A stretch of DNA of 64,000 nt from the NCBI GenBank assembly GCA_004212735.1, contig SHBD01000009.1, forward strand, positions 36,522 through 100,521. Direction: 5' to 3'. Positions within the stretch are counted from its first letter, which is position 1, and each line of letters opens with the position of its first letter. The notes under the pieces are model-generated. The model was not told where the DNA came from and did not search any database. It saw only the letters and a list, made by a program, of their open reading frames with translations. This stretch comes from SAR116 cluster bacterium. Lineage in GTDB: Bacteria > Pseudomonadota > Alphaproteobacteria > Puniceispirillales > Puniceispirillaceae. The position numbers and the translations under genes were made by a program. Positions 16,504 through 26,284 of this stretch are shown one piece after another.

Positions 16504-17310
16504 ATGACAGACACGCCAACCGGTATCATCCTTCCTGAATTCAATCCCTTTGCGATCGAGTTTGGCGGCTTTGGAGTCCGTTGGTACGCCCTTGCCTATA
16601 TCGCCGGATTGCTGCTTGGCTATTATCTGTTGCGGCGCGAAGCGGGACGACCCGGTGCGCCGATGAGCGTCGGTCAGCTCGACTCGCTGCTCAATCATGT
16701 TTTGCTTGGCATCATTCTGGGCGGGCGGCTTGGCTATGTGATGTTCTACAACCCGGCATTTTTCATCAGCAATCCGCTTGAAATTTTCAAGATCTGGCAA
16801 GGTGGCATGGCCTTTCACGGTGGGCTTTTGGGCGTGACGCTGGCGATGATCCTGTTTGCCCGCCACCACGCCATCCCGGTTCTCAAGGTCTCGGACAGGG
16901 TGTCTATGGTGCTGCCAATCGGTCTGTTTCTGGGCCGCCTGTCAAATTTCATCAATGGCGAGCTGATTGGCCGGGTGAGCGAGGTGCCTTGGGCGATGGT
17001 GTTTCCGAAAAGTGATGGTGCACCGCGCCACCCGAGCCAGCTCTATGAGGCCGGGCTTGAGGGGCTGTGTCTTGGGCTGGCCATGCTGATTGTGGTGCGG
17101 CGGGGATGGCTTGACCGGCCCGGGCGGATCACCGGCCTGATGCTGACCGGATATGGCTTGGCCCGCTATCTGGTTGAATTTGTCCGCGAGCCGGACACGC
17201 ATCTGGGCTTGCTGGTTGGTGGCTTGACGATGGGACAGCTGTTATGTCTGCCGATGATTGCGGCAGGGCTGTATCTGCTGCAATATGGCCGTAACCAGCG
17301 GCAGGTGTGA
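16504..17310 (+). CDS. lgt: Prolipoprotein diacylglyceryl transferase
   Basis: Lgt moves diacylglycerol from phosphatidylglycerol to the lipobox cysteine of prolipoproteins in the inner membrane. The Lgt signature GLFLGRLSNFINGELIGR is intact, as are the N-terminal FGVRWYALAYI and the HGG-containing AFHGGLLG. Seven membrane spans can be traced over 268 aa. Substrates visible in this window include the predicted lipoproteins at 284-865 and 48114-48584. The stop is two bases before the next ATG, so it heads the housekeeping block. Confidence 0.97.
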   Translation: MTDTPTGIILPEFNPFAIEFGGFGVRWYALAYIAGLLLGYYLLRREAGRPGAPMSVGQLDSLLNHVLLGIILGGRLGYVMFYNPAFFISNPLEIFKIWQGGMAFHGGLLGVTLAMILFARHHAIPVLKVSDRVSMVLPIGLFLGRLSNFINGELIGRVSEVPWAMVFPKSDGAPRHPSQLYEAGLEGLCLGLAMLIVVRRGWLDRPGRITGLMLTGYGLARYLVEFVREPDTHLGLLVGGLTMGQLLCLPMIAAGLYLLQYGRNQRQV

Positions 17311-17312
17311 AT

Positions 17313-17354
17313 ATGCCGAACCCCCCTGAGACCATGCCGAACGCCCCTGAGACC
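17313..17354 (+). repeat. 2 x 21-bp tandem repeat at gene start
   Basis: Two 21-bp units (17313-17333, 17334-17354), each opening with ATGCCGAAC and differing at one base, duplicate the start codon itself of the methyltransferase gene; a third ATG follows. Confidence 0.95.
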
Positions 17355-18590
17355 ATGTCAGAAACGACACAGGATACAGCGCTTGGTGAGCGGCTTGCCA
17401 CCCAGATTCGGACCGCCGGCCCGATGGGCGTGGACAGCTTCATGGCCGCCTGTCTGGGTGATGCCAGCGATGGCTATTATCAGCATAACGACCCCTTTGG
17501 CGTTGCCGGCGATTTCATCACTGCGCCAGAGATTTCCGGCCTGTTTGGCGAGATGTGCGGACTGTATCTGGCGCATATGTTCGAGCTGGCAGGACAGCCC
17601 GGGGACGCTGTTATTGTCGAGCTTGGCCCAGGGCGCGGAACCTTGATGCGGGATATGCGCAGCGTCTGGCAAACGCTGATGCCGGTGCTGGCCAGCAGAC
17701 CGGTCCATCTGGTCGAGACCAGCCCCGCGCTGCGCCGGGCGCAGGCGGCAGTGATTGCGGCAGATGGCACAGCGCCTAATGCACCGGGCGCGCCAGAGAT
17801 CAAATGGCATGACGATGTCGCGAGTCTGCCGGAGGTGCCGCTTTTTGGCATCGCCAACGAATTTTTTGACGCGCTGGCGGTGGCGCAATGCGTCTGGCGT
17901 GGCAGTGCGGCAGAAGGTGGCTGGCATCACCGGCTTGTCGGGTTGCGCGGTGATGATTTCAGCTTTGTCGATGGCCCGGCACTAAGCACGGCCGAACTGG
18001 CAGATTACGCCGCCGCCCTGCTCCCGGAACCGGCCGATGGCGATATCGCCGAAATATGCGCGGCAGGTGATCAGGTGATTGACACGCTGGCGCGACGGAT
18101 CAGCCGGCATGGTGGGGCCATGCTGATTGTTGATTATGGCCGCAATGGCAACGCCGGCGACAGTTTGCAGGCCGTTGCCGACCACAGGCCCGTGGATGTG
18201 TTTCACCAACCGGGAACGGCCGATCTGTCGCATTGGGTGGATTTTGCCGCGCTGTCCCGAAGCGCCGTCGCCCATGGGTGCCGGTTGATCGGGCCGGTGC
18301 CGCAGGGCCGGTTTCTGATGCGCATCGGCCTTGCCCAGCGCGCCGAACAGGCCGGATCGCATGGCGAGGCAGAGGAACGCCGCAGCCTTTTGGCGGCGGT
18401 TGACAGGCTGACCAGCCCGGCGCAGATGGGCGAGGTGTTCAAGGTGGCGCTTCTGGTGCCGCAGGGCACCGGCAAGCCGCCCGGCTTTGAGAGCGAGGCA
18501 GCGTCACCCGCGATGAAGGAGTCGGGGCCAGAGTTGGGTATTGGTTCGAATGAAGGCCCCCGAGGGAACAGAGGGAATGGAGGCGCATGA
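17313..18590 (+). CDS. SAM-dependent methyltransferase, NDUFAF7/MidA family
   Basis: A class I methyltransferase of the DUF185 family; the mitochondrial member NDUFAF7 methylates an arginine of a complex I subunit. Family signs: AGDFITAPEISGLFGEMCG, the SAM motif VIVELGPGRGTLMRDM and FGIANEFFDALAV. The N-terminus begins with a 2 x 21-bp duplication (PNPPETMPNAPETMS) and the C-terminus has a low-complexity tail. A GTG at 17307 overlapping the lgt stop is an alternative start. Coupled downstream to pgeF by ATGA. Confidence 0.9.
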   Translation: MPNPPETMPNAPETMSETTQDTALGERLATQIRTAGPMGVDSFMAACLGDASDGYYQHNDPFGVAGDFITAPEISGLFGEMCGLYLAHMFELAGQPGDAVIVELGPGRGTLMRDMRSVWQTLMPVLASRPVHLVETSPALRRAQAAVIAADGTAPNAPGAPEIKWHDDVASLPEVPLFGIANEFFDALAVAQCVWRGSAAEGGWHHRLVGLRGDDFSFVDGPALSTAELADYAAALLPEPADGDIAEICAAGDQVIDTLARRISRHGGAMLIVDYGRNGNAGDSLQAVADHRPVDVFHQPGTADLSHWVDFAALSRSAVAHGCRLIGPVPQGRFLMRIGLAQRAEQAGSHGEAEERRSLLAAVDRLTSPAQMGEVFKVALLVPQGTGKPPGFESEAASPAMKESGPELGIGSNEGPRGNRGNGGA

Positions 18591-19450
18591 TGAGTGGGGG
18601 CAGACCCATTTTTGAACGCAGACAGGCCGACAATGGCGCGGTCTTTGTCGGCGGCGACGCTTTTGCCGGGCGAATCAGATATGGGTTCTTTTCAGCCGAG
18701 GGCGGCGTGAGCCATGGCATTTATGATAGTCTGAACTGCGGCTTTGGCTCGGATGACAAACCAGAGTGCGTTACCCGCAACCGTGAGGTCTGCGCCGCGG
18801 CCATGGGGCTGGCGACAGACCGGCTGGCGGCCGTGTTCCAGACGCACAGCGCCGATGCCGTTACGGTGACAGCCGGCACGTCGGCAAATCGTGAGACGAT
18901 GAACCGCGCCGATGGAATGGCCACCACAGTGCCCGAACTGGGGTTGGCAATTCTGACCGCCGATTGTCTGCCATTGCTGTTGGGTGATGCCGATGCCGGG
19001 GTGATCGGCGCGTGCCATGCGGGATGGCGCGGCGCGGCAACAGGAATCATTCAGGCGACGCTGACGGAAATGCTGGCCGCCGGTGCACAGCAGATTACCG
19101 CGCTGATTGGCCCGACAATCCGGCAGGCCAGCTATCAGGTTGGCAGCGAGATGCGTGCCGAGATCATGGAGAGCCAGCAGGACAGCCGCGTGAGAGCAGA
19201 CAATATTGCCGGCTGTTTCATGGTCGATCCCGAACGGGATGACAGATATCTTTTTGATCTGCCGGGCTTTGTAAGGGCGCAGCTTGACGCGGCCGGTGTG
19301 GCGCAGATTGCCGATTGCGGCGAGGACACCTATTCGCCCAACGGGACCGAATCGCCACGGTTTTTTTCGCACCGGCGGGCCACACATGAAGCGGCGCCCG
19401 ATTCTGGCCGGCAGATCTCGATCATCAGCCTCGCCGCAACGCCCGGATGA
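18587..19450 (+). CDS. pgeF: PgeF/YfiH laccase-domain protein
   Basis: A 287-aa protein of the multicopper-polyphenol-oxidase-like (YfiH) family, now linked to peptidoglycan editing and purine nucleoside processing. The zinc/copper-site segments are seen: QTHSADAVTV, ILTADCLPLL with its Cys and HAGWRGAATGI. The start ATGATG overlaps the preceding stop, so either ATG may be used. It is the third gene of the lgt-led unit. Confidence 0.92.
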   Translation: MMSGGRPIFERRQADNGAVFVGGDAFAGRIRYGFFSAEGGVSHGIYDSLNCGFGSDDKPECVTRNREVCAAAMGLATDRLAAVFQTHSADAVTVTAGTSANRETMNRADGMATTVPELGLAILTADCLPLLLGDADAGVIGACHAGWRGAATGIIQATLTEMLAAGAQQITALIGPTIRQASYQVGSEMRAEIMESQQDSRVRADNIAGCFMVDPERDDRYLFDLPGFVRAQLDAAGVAQIADCGEDTYSPNGTESPRFFSHRRATHEAAPDSGRQISIISLAATPG

Positions 19451-19487
19451 GAGCTGGACAACCACCGCCTTTGAGGATTCTCTGAAA

Positions 19488-19553
19488 ATGCCACATCTCT
19501 ACATTTTCCTCGGATTATTGATTATCGGCATGCTGTCCACCTGTTTCATGTGA
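19488..19553 (+). CDS. Candidate 21-aa hydrophobic microprotein
   Basis: ATG at 19488 opens a 21-codon frame whose product, MPHLYIFLGLLIIGMLSTCFM, is one membrane span. It lies in the 239-base gap between pgeF and prs, 38 bases after the pgeF stop. There is no clear ribosome-binding site beyond a GAGGATT. It may be a chance frame. Confidence 0.2.
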   Translation: MPHLYIFLGLLIIGMLSTCFM

Positions 19554-19689
19554 CGGGATGCCCGTCATCAAAAGATAACAAAATTGTAACAAATACCGGA
19601 TAACCGCTTGCCCGGTGAAGGGGGGATTGCTATGACAGCCTTGGTAGTCAACTGCGCCGCTATACCGGCTGGCAACGGATTTTTTTCGA

Positions 19690-20619
19690 ATGAAAATTCT
19701 CTCCTGCAATAGTAACCGGCCTTTAGCAGAGGCTATTGCAACCTATCTTGATGTCCCCCTCACAAAAGCAGATGTCCGGCGATTTGCCGACATGGAAGTG
19801 TTCGTTGAAATTGGCGAGAATGTGCGCGGCGAGGATGTCTTTGTTGTGCAATCGACCTGTTTCCCAGCGAATGACAATGTCATGGAACTGCTTGTTGCGC
19901 TGGATGCGCTGCGCCGGGGGTCAGCCCGCCGCATCACGGCTGTCCTGCCCTATTATGGCTATGCCCGCCAGGATCGAAAATCCGGCCCACGCACACCAAT
20001 CTCGGCAAAGCTGCTGGCCAATCTGATCACGTCCGCCGGTGCTGACAGGGTGCTGACGATTGATCTGCATGCTGGCCAGATACAGGGCTTTTTCGATATT
20101 CCTACTGACAATCTGTTTGCCGCGCCGGTGTTCATTGACGATATCAAGGCACGCTATGATGGGTCTCAATTGATGATCGTTTCGCCCGATGTCGGCGGCG
20201 TGGTCCGGGCGCGGTCACTGGCCAGTCGGCTTGATGCCGATCTGGCGATCATCGACAAGCGCCGCCCGAAAGCCGGCGTCTCGGAAGTGATGAACATCAT
20301 CGGTGACGTCAAGGACCGGCATTGCATCATGGTCGATGACATTGTTGATTCTGGCGGAACGCTGTGCAATGCGGCGGCGGCACTGATCGAGGATGGCGCG
20401 CTGAGCGTTGATGCCTATGTCACGCATGGCGTGCTGTCAGGTGGGGCGGTGAGCCGGGTGGCGTCATCGCCGCTGAATTCGCTGGTGACGACCGATTCCA
20501 TTCCGGCCACCGAAGCGGTGCGTGTGGCACGCAACATCCGGCATATTTCGGTGGCACCATTGCTTGGTGAGGCGATCAAGCGAATCAACGAGGAACGCTC
20601 TGTCTCGACCCTGTTCTAG
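19690..20619 (+). CDS. prs: Ribose-phosphate pyrophosphokinase
   Basis: PRPP synthetase makes 5-phosphoribosyl pyrophosphate from ribose-5-phosphate and ATP for nucleotide, His and Trp synthesis. Visible signatures: [20 protein letters not shown], the flexible-loop region [16 protein letters not shown], the divalent-cation site [13 protein letters not shown] and the PRPP-binding loop [11 protein letters not shown]. At 309 aa the length is typical. It has its own 5' region and is followed by 240 bases with a promoter for rplY. Confidence 0.97.
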   Translation: MKILSCNSNRPLAEAIATYLDVPLTKADVRRFADMEVFVEIGENVRGEDVFVVQSTCFPANDNVMELLVALDALRRGSARRITAVLPYYGYARQDRKSGPRTPISAKLLANLITSAGADRVLTIDLHAGQIQGFFDIPTDNLFAAPVFIDDIKARYDGSQLMIVSPDVGGVVRARSLASRLDADLAIIDKRRPKAGVSEVMNIIGDVKDRHCIMVDDIVDSGGTLCNAAAALIEDGALSVDAYVTHGVLSGGAVSRVASSPLNSLVTTDSIPATEAVRVARNIRHISVAPLLGEAIKRINEERSVSTLF

Positions 20620-20704
20620 GGACGATCAACAGGGCTGTTGACGGGGCGCTATTGTCGATCTGTTGGCAAAACTGTCAGGCTGAGGTGTGACCGCCTTTTC
20701 CCTC

Positions 20705-20713
20705 TGCTATAAT
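20705..20713 (+). promoter_or_regulatory. Extended -10 promoter for rplY
   Basis: TGCTATAAT at 20705-20713 is a perfect extended -10 element about 150 bases upstream of rplY. The following stretch has repeated GCCCTCT words. The -35 region is poor, as is usual with an extended -10. Confidence 0.45.
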
Positions 20714-20861
20714 GCCCTCTACAGTGCCCTCTGGAATGCCCTCCTCAGTGCCATGGGCGTGGGGCCGAAAGCACTTGTCTTTTCCCCGCAATAAGCCTAT
20801 ACCTCGGGCCGCCGTGCACCCCTGGAGGCACGGTTCATTGTCATACGTCAAGGAGTAAGCA

Positions 20862-21503
20862 ATGTCTGACATTACAACCATCAGCGCTGATCAGCGCGAA
20901 CGGGTCGGTAAGGGGTCCGCCCGTGCGGCACGCCGCGCAGGCAAAGTCCCTGCCGTCATTTATGGCGACAAAAAGGACCCGCTGGGCATCACCATGGAAG
21001 CCCGGGAAATCACCAAACTCATTCACCAGCCCGGTATTTTCGGCCGGCTTCTGGACGTCACCGTCGATGGCACGAAGAACACCGTGCTGACACGTGACAT
21101 CCAGTTCCATCCGGTAACTGATGTGGTGATGCATATGGATTTTCTGCGCGTATCCGGCAGCGCCAAAGTGGCCGTTGGGGTGCCTGTTGAATTCATCAAT
21201 GAGGATAGCTGTCCTGCCCTGAAGATTGGCGGCGTTCTCAACGTTGTCCGCTTTGAGGTGGAACTGAACTGTCCGGCGACAGCCATTCCGGAAAAGATCA
21301 TCGTCGATCTTGACGGTCTGAAGATTGGTGACTCGATCCATATCAGCGCCATTACGCTTCCCGACAGTGTCGAGCCGACCATTACAGACCGCGACTTTAC
21401 CGTTGCCACGTTGCAGTCACCTGGCGGCGGCGTGAAGAACGAAGATGAGGACGAGGCCGAAGGTGGCGCAGACGCCGAAAACGAAGAGGGCGGTTCAGAG
21501 TAA
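20862..21503 (+). CDS. rplY: Ribosomal protein bL25 (Ctc/TL5 form)
   Basis: bL25 binds 5S rRNA in the large subunit. The 213-aa protein is the long Ctc type: N-terminal 5S-binding domain (RVGKGSARAARRAGKVPAVIYG), then a beta C-terminal domain and an acidic tail rich in Glu/Asp. AAGGAG lies eight bases before the ATG. rplY-pth-ychF is a widespread order and the three genes are close enough to be co-transcribed. Confidence 0.95.
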   Translation: MSDITTISADQRERVGKGSARAARRAGKVPAVIYGDKKDPLGITMEAREITKLIHQPGIFGRLLDVTVDGTKNTVLTRDIQFHPVTDVVMHMDFLRVSGSAKVAVGVPVEFINEDSCPALKIGGVLNVVRFEVELNCPATAIPEKIIVDLDGLKIGDSIHISAITLPDSVEPTITDRDFTVATLQSPGGGVKNEDEDEAEGGADAENEEGGSE

Positions 21504-21551
21504 GCCACGGCACTGCCACCAGCTTTACATGGAACCGACCGAAACAGAGCC

Positions 21552-22181
21552 ATGCTGCTATTTGTAGGCCTTGGGAACCCCGGATCAGACTATGCCAGAA
21601 ACAGGCATAATGCTGGTTTCATCGCGGTTGACAGGCTTGCCCAGCGGCATGGCTTTTCCGTTTGGAAGGCCAAATCAGGCGCGCTGATTGCCGATGGCAG
21701 GCTTGGCACGCAAAAGGTGCTGTTGATCAAGCCGCAGAGCTTTATGAACAAATCCGGCCTGCCGGTTGCCGAAATCGCCCGTTTCTACAAAGTCCCCGCC
21801 GGCGATATCTTTGTTTTCTATGACGAGATTGACCTTGCCGTCGGCAAGATACGGCTGAAACAGGGGGGTGGACATGGCGGGCATAACGGCATTCGAGATC
21901 TCGACCGCCATCTGGGCGTTGATTACTGGCGCGTGCGCATCGGCGTTGGCCGGCCACCGGCGCGCATTGACGTAAAGAATTGGGTGCTGATGGATTTTGC
22001 CAAGGACGAGGTGGATGGCTGGCTCGATGATCTGACCACCGCCATGGCCGATGAGGCCGACCGGCTGGTCAGCCATGACACGGAGGGCTTTCAAAGCCGC
22101 GTTGCCTTTCTGGCCCCCGCGCCGAAAACTGAGACACCACCAAAAACATTACGGACACAGGACAGCCCAAATGGGGGATAG
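21552..22181 (+). CDS. pth: Peptidyl-tRNA hydrolase
   Basis: Pth frees tRNA from stalled peptidyl-tRNAs. The catalytic His lies in GNPGSDYARNRHNAGFIAVD, the substrate region KPQSFMNKSG follows, and YDEIDLAVGKIRLKQGGGHGGHNGIRDL is complete. The last residues after position 190 are family-variable. It is followed by a cluster of 15/16-bp direct repeats running up to ychF. Confidence 0.96.
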   Translation: MLLFVGLGNPGSDYARNRHNAGFIAVDRLAQRHGFSVWKAKSGALIADGRLGTQKVLLIKPQSFMNKSGLPVAEIARFYKVPAGDIFVFYDEIDLAVGKIRLKQGGGHGGHNGIRDLDRHLGVDYWRVRIGVGRPPARIDVKNWVLMDFAKDEVDGWLDDLTTAMADEADRLVSHDTEGFQSRVAFLAPAPKTETPPKTLRTQDSPNGG

Positions 22182-22223
22182 CCCAGTTGGGGACGGTCAA
22201 GATAAGGGATAGTCAAGATGGGA
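22164..22223 (+). repeat. Direct repeats between pth and ychF
   Basis: Two pairs of 13-16-bp near-copies lie in a row: AGCCCAAATGGGGGAT / AGCCCAGTTGGGGAC and GGTCAAGATAAGGGAT / AGTCAAGATGGGA. They span the pth stop codon and the ychF ribosome-binding region and run into the ychF start. Confidence 0.8.
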
Positions 22224-23318
22224 TTTAACTGCGGTATTGTCGGTCTGCCAAATGTTGGCAAATCTACCCTGTTCAACGCGTTGACGGAGACCGCCGCCGC
22301 CGATGCCGCGAACTATCCGTTCTGTACCATCGAGCCAAATACAGGGCGTGTTTCGGTGCCCGACCCGCGTCTTGATGCGCTTGCAGAGCTGGCCAAATCG
22401 GCAAATGTGATCCCGACACAGCTGGAATTTGTCGACATCGCCGGGCTTGTCCGGGGCGCCGCCCAGGGCGAAGGACTTGGCAACCAGTTTCTGGCAAACA
22501 TCCGTGAGGTTGACGCGATTGCGCATGTGCTGCGCTGCTTCGAGGATGGTGAGATTACCCATGTCGAGGGCTCCGTTGATCCGATTCGCGATGCTGCGAC
22601 AATCGAGACCGAGTTGATGCTGGCCGATATCGAATCTCTGGAGCGCCGGATGGCAGCGCTGGTGAAGAAATCAAGAGGCGGAGACAGCGAGGCGAAAAGC
22701 GATCTGGCGCTCATGGAAAAGCTGTTTGCCCAGCTGTCTGACGGTGTGCCGGCGCGGCGCGCCACCGGTCTGAGTGAGACGGAGGCACAGCGTCTGCCCT
22801 ATCTGCAATTGCTGACATCAAAGCCGGTTCTCTATGTTTGCAATGTCGGCGAGAGTGAGGCGGCAAGCGGCAATGCGTTCTGCGAGGCGGTGGCCGCACA
22901 GGCCGCCGAAGAAGGCGCGGCGCATGTCATTGTCTCGGCCGCCATCGAAGCTGAAATCAGCCAGCTCGACTCCGCTGACAAGGCCGAATTTCTGGCTGAA
23001 CTGGGGCTTGAGGAGACCGGGTTGGCGCGTCTGATCCAAGCTGGTTACGGGCTGCTTGACCTGTTGACATTTTTCACAGTAGGACCGAAGGAGGCGCGCG
23101 CCTGGACCGTGGCAAAGGGCGCCACAGCACCGATGGCCGCCGGTGTCATCCATACCGATTTCCAGCGTGGGTTCATCCGCGCCGAGACCATCGCCTATGA
23201 TGATTATGTCGCGAATAAAGGCGAGGCTGGGGCCAAGGATGTAGGCAAGCTGCGGATCGAGGGTGCCGATTATAGTGTCGCCGATGGCGATGTGTTCCAT
23301 TTCCGATTTAATGTCTGA
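22218..23318 (+). CDS. ychF: Ribosome-binding ATPase YchF
   Basis: YchF (OLA1) is an Obg-related P-loop protein that prefers ATP and binds ribosomes; it negatively affects oxidative-stress responses in E. coli. G1 is GLPNVGKSTLFNAL, G3 DIAGLVRGAAQGEGLGN, followed by the coiled-coil insert and a C-terminal TGS domain. The 366-aa length is standard. A strong terminator follows at 23403-23433. Confidence 0.96.
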   Translation: MGFNCGIVGLPNVGKSTLFNALTETAAADAANYPFCTIEPNTGRVSVPDPRLDALAELAKSANVIPTQLEFVDIAGLVRGAAQGEGLGNQFLANIREVDAIAHVLRCFEDGEITHVEGSVDPIRDAATIETELMLADIESLERRMAALVKKSRGGDSEAKSDLALMEKLFAQLSDGVPARRATGLSETEAQRLPYLQLLTSKPVLYVCNVGESEAASGNAFCEAVAAQAAEEGAAHVIVSAAIEAEISQLDSADKAEFLAELGLEETGLARLIQAGYGLLDLLTFFTVGPKEARAWTVAKGATAPMAAGVIHTDFQRGFIRAETIAYDDYVANKGEAGAKDVGKLRIEGADYSVADGDVFHFRFNV

Positions 23319-23402
23319 CACTGTCTGCTGTTTGGCACTGTCTGGCTCCGGCCAGCGCCGCAGAGGCAGCAAATGTGATGACCGCTGAACGCCCAGTCAC
23401 AA

Positions 23403-23433
23403 AAAACCCCCGGGTGTAAGCCCCGGGGGTTTT
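23403..23433. terminator. Bidirectional rho-independent terminator
   Basis: AAAACCCCCGGG, a six-base loop and CCCCGGGGGTTTT form a near-perfect GC-rich stem flanked by A and T runs. It separates the converging ychF and petABC units and should work in both directions. Confidence 0.93.
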
Positions 23434-23472
23434 GGTTATTCAGATTTTGGTTATTTAAAACGCCTGATCAGC

Positions 23473-24243
23473 CTAGTGGACGTCAGCCCAGATCCGGCGT
23501 TTGGCCAAATAAGACATAATCAGGAAGATGCTGAGGAAAAACACCGCCGCAACGCCGATCCGCTTTCGCACTTCGAGTTTCGGCTCGGCAGCCCACATCA
23601 GAAAATGCGTGACGTCAGCGGACAGCGCTTCGGCACTGGTTGATGCGCCATCGGCATATTCGACATCATCGCCATAGATGGGCTGTGGCATCGCGATCAT
23701 ATTGCCGGAATAGGCGTTGTTGTAATACATGCCATCGGGAACTTCCATGCTGGCCGGTGCGTCCTGATACCCGACAAGCAGGCTGTAGAGATAATCTGGG
23801 CCGTGCGCACGCGCTTTGGCGATCAATGACAGATCGGGCGGCAAGGCGCCGTTGTTGTTGGCACGTGCTTCATTGTCGTTGCGATAGGGGCTTGGTATAC
23901 GGTCAGCGGGGCGCGCCGGACGCATGAACATCTCGCCATCCTCGTCAGGGCCGTCCTGGACCTCATATTCGGCGGCAATCGCCTTGATCTCGGCCTCGTT
24001 ATAGCCAAGGTCAGCCAGATTGCGGAAGGCCATATATTCCATCGAATGACAGCCGGCACAGACCTCAAGATAGACCTGAAAACCGCGTTGCATAGATGCC
24101 TTGTCGTAATGCCCGAAAATCCCGGCAAAACTCCAGTCGTTCTTGAGCAGCGTGACATCACCGCCGCCTGCCGCTGATGCCGCCCCTGGCATGCCGACAG
24201 CCGACATGAGGGACATTACGGTTGCAAAGATAAACTTACGCAT
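23473..24243 (-). CDS. petC: Cytochrome c1 of the bc1 complex
   Basis: Cytochrome c1 passes electrons from the Rieske protein to soluble cytochrome c. It has a cleavable Sec signal peptide (about residues 1-24, ending ASA), the haem c motif CAGCH followed by SMEYMAFRNLADLGY, the axial-Met region GNMIAMPQPI and one C-terminal membrane anchor (AAVFFLSIFLIMSYLA). At 256 aa it is normal. It overlaps petB by one base and ends the pet operon. Confidence 0.96.
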   Translation of the reverse strand: MRKFIFATVMSLMSAVGMPGAASAAGGGDVTLLKNDWSFAGIFGHYDKASMQRGFQVYLEVCAGCHSMEYMAFRNLADLGYNEAEIKAIAAEYEVQDGPDEDGEMFMRPARPADRIPSPYRNDNEARANNNGALPPDLSLIAKARAHGPDYLYSLLVGYQDAPASMEVPDGMYYNNAYSGNMIAMPQPIYGDDVEYADGASTSAEALSADVTHFLMWAAEPKLEVRKRIGVAAVFFLSIFLIMSYLAKRRIWADVH

Positions 24244-25469
24244 CAGGCGGCCTCCCCAGTCGTTGCCAGCACCGGTTCCGAAATTGATTTCGGCAACGGT
24301 TTGGTACTTTCAAAAACGCCCAACATCGGCAGGATCACGAGGAAATGCAGGAAGTACCATGCTGTGGCAACACGTGAGAGCGTCACATAGATACCCTCGG
24401 CGGGCATTCCACCAAGATAGCCAAGGGCAAGCGCATCGATGAACAACAGCCAGAAAAAGATGCGGAACACCGGGCGGAACCGTGCCGAGCGCACAGGTGA
24501 ACGGTCAAGCCATGGCAGGATGAACAGGATGGCAATCGCGCCAAACATCAACAGAACGCCGCCAAGCTTGTCAGGCACAGCGCGCAGGATCGCGTAGAAG
24601 GGCAGGAAATACCATTCAGGAACGATGTGCGCTGGCGTCTGCATCGGGTTGGCCGGAATGTAATTGTCCGGGTGGCCCATCGCGTTCGGGAAAAAGAACA
24701 CGGCAATCGCAAGTAACAGCAGGAACATGGCAATGCCAACTATGTCCTTGATCGTGTAGTAAGGGTGGAAGGAAATGGTGTCCTGCCTGCCCTTGGTATC
24801 AATGCCAATCGGGTTGTTTGAGCCAAAGCGGTGCAGCGCTACAATATGCAGCACGACAACGCCAGCAATCAGGAACGGCATCAGATAATGCAGCGAGAAA
24901 AACCGGGTCAGCGTCGGGTTATCGACCGAGAAACCACCCCACAGGAAGGTCACAACGCTCTCACCGACAATCGGAATGGCCGAGAATAAATTGGTGATCA
25001 CGGTGGCACCCCAGAAGCTCATCTGGCCCCATGGCAACACATAGCCCATAAACGCCGTCGCCATCATCAGCAAGAAGATGACAACGCCCAAAATCCAGAG
25101 CAATTCACGCGGCGCCTTGTAGGACCCATAATACAGACCCCGGAAAATATGCAGGTAGACGACGATGAAGAAGAAGCTGGCCGTGTTCATATGGATGTAG
25201 CGGATCAGCCAGCCGTGATTGACGTCACGCATAATGCGCTCAACCGACTCAAAAGCATAATCGACATGGGCGGTGTAGCTCATCGCCAGAACAATGCCGG
25301 TGACAATCATGATCACCAGTGACAGGCCGGCGAGGCTGCCGAAATTCCACATATAGTTCAGGTTCTTTGGCGTCGGATATTCATTTGCCGTGTGATCAAG
25401 CATGGAAAAGACCGGCAGGCGATGGTCAATCCATCTGACGACCGGATTTGAAAATTTTGCAGCAGACAT
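24243..25469 (-). CDS. petB: Cytochrome b of the bc1 complex
   Basis: The 408-aa full-length cytochrome b has eight membrane spans, the two pairs of haem-ligating histidines (the [16 protein letters not shown] and [16 protein letters not shown] regions), [17 protein letters not shown] and the Qo-site PEWY motif. It carries the quinol-oxidising and quinone-reducing centres. It lies 30 bases downstream of petA with a ribosome-binding site CTGGAGGC. Confidence 0.97.
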   Translation of the reverse strand: MSAAKFSNPVVRWIDHRLPVFSMLDHTANEYPTPKNLNYMWNFGSLAGLSLVIMIVTGIVLAMSYTAHVDYAFESVERIMRDVNHGWLIRYIHMNTASFFFIVVYLHIFRGLYYGSYKAPRELLWILGVVIFLLMMATAFMGYVLPWGQMSFWGATVITNLFSAIPIVGESVVTFLWGGFSVDNPTLTRFFSLHYLMPFLIAGVVVLHIVALHRFGSNNPIGIDTKGRQDTISFHPYYTIKDIVGIAMFLLLLAIAVFFFPNAMGHPDNYIPANPMQTPAHIVPEWYFLPFYAILRAVPDKLGGVLLMFGAIAILFILPWLDRSPVRSARFRPVFRIFFWLLFIDALALGYLGGMPAEGIYVTLSRVATAWYFLHFLVILPMLGVFESTKPLPKSISEPVLATTGEAA

Positions 25470-25499
25470 TTCTGTATTGCCTCCAGTAGAACGAGAAGA

Positions 25500-26063
25500 T
25501 TAACCGATACGAATAACGTTATCAGACAGGAAATCATAAGGCGGCACTTCGAGATTGGTCGGTGCCGGTCCCTTGCGGATCCGGCCAGATGTGTCGTAAT
25601 GCGAGCCATGGCAGGGGCAGAACCACCCGTCATAGTCACCTTTGACATCGCCGGTCTTCTGGCCAAGCGGCACACAGCCAAGGTGCGTGCACACCCCAAC
25701 AACAACCAGCAATTCGGGCCGCTGGACGCGGGCCTCATCTTCCTGCGGGTCACGCAACTCAGCGCCATCAATGGCGTTCGCGCGGGCAATCTCGTCCGGC
25801 GTGCGGCGCCGGATGAAAACCGGCTTGCCGCGCCAGGTCACGGTGATCGCCTGACCCTCTACAATCTTTGATACATCCACCTCGGTGCTCGCCAGCGCCA
25901 GCGTATCCGCTGCCGGGTTCATCTGGTCGATCAGCGGCCATGCAACAGCAGCGGCACCCACCGCACCCATGGCATAGGTCGCCACCACGATAAAGTCGCG
26001 GCGGGCCGGCTCCTGCACGCCGTCAGCAGACGGTGATTTGGAATTTGACGTCGATTTGGCCAT
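25500..26063 (-). CDS. petA: Rieske iron-sulfur subunit of the bc1 complex
   Basis: The 2Fe-2S subunit is anchored by an N-terminal helix reached through an uncleaved Tat-like signal ([16 protein letters not shown]). Both cluster-binding boxes, CTHLGC and CPCHGSH, are intact. The start at 26063 (MAKSTSNSK) has AGAGGA before it; longer in-frame starts at 26081 and 26147 exist but are less likely. It leads the petA-petB-petC operon, probably controlled by the petP/petR-like pair at 10.4-11.7 kb. Confidence 0.95.
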   Translation of the reverse strand: MAKSTSNSKSPSADGVQEPARRDFIVVATYAMGAVGAAAVAWPLIDQMNPAADTLALASTEVDVSKIVEGQAITVTWRGKPVFIRRRTPDEIARANAIDGAELRDPQEDEARVQRPELLVVVGVCTHLGCVPLGQKTGDVKGDYDGWFCPCHGSHYDTSGRIRKGPAPTNLEVPPYDFLSDNVIRIG

Positions 26064-26284
26064 TCTGTCCTCTATTGTCATATGGGCCCGCGCGCATTTT
26101 CTGGACGACAGAAAACACCGGCCATGGCCCGCATCCTGTGATGGCAATTTAAACAGTTGGAAACTGTCCCCCTTTATTGCCGACTTTCTAGCATGGGCTC
26201 TCTAGTTTTCCCACTTTATTCTGCGTCTTTTCCAGCAAAAAATGCGAGGCATTTGGCCGCGCCCCCATGCGGGCAAAGCTGGAC

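Noticed and set aside
20620..20660. Terminator after prs
   Set aside because: TCAACAG and CTGTTGA are complementary but the loop is only two bases and no T run follows.
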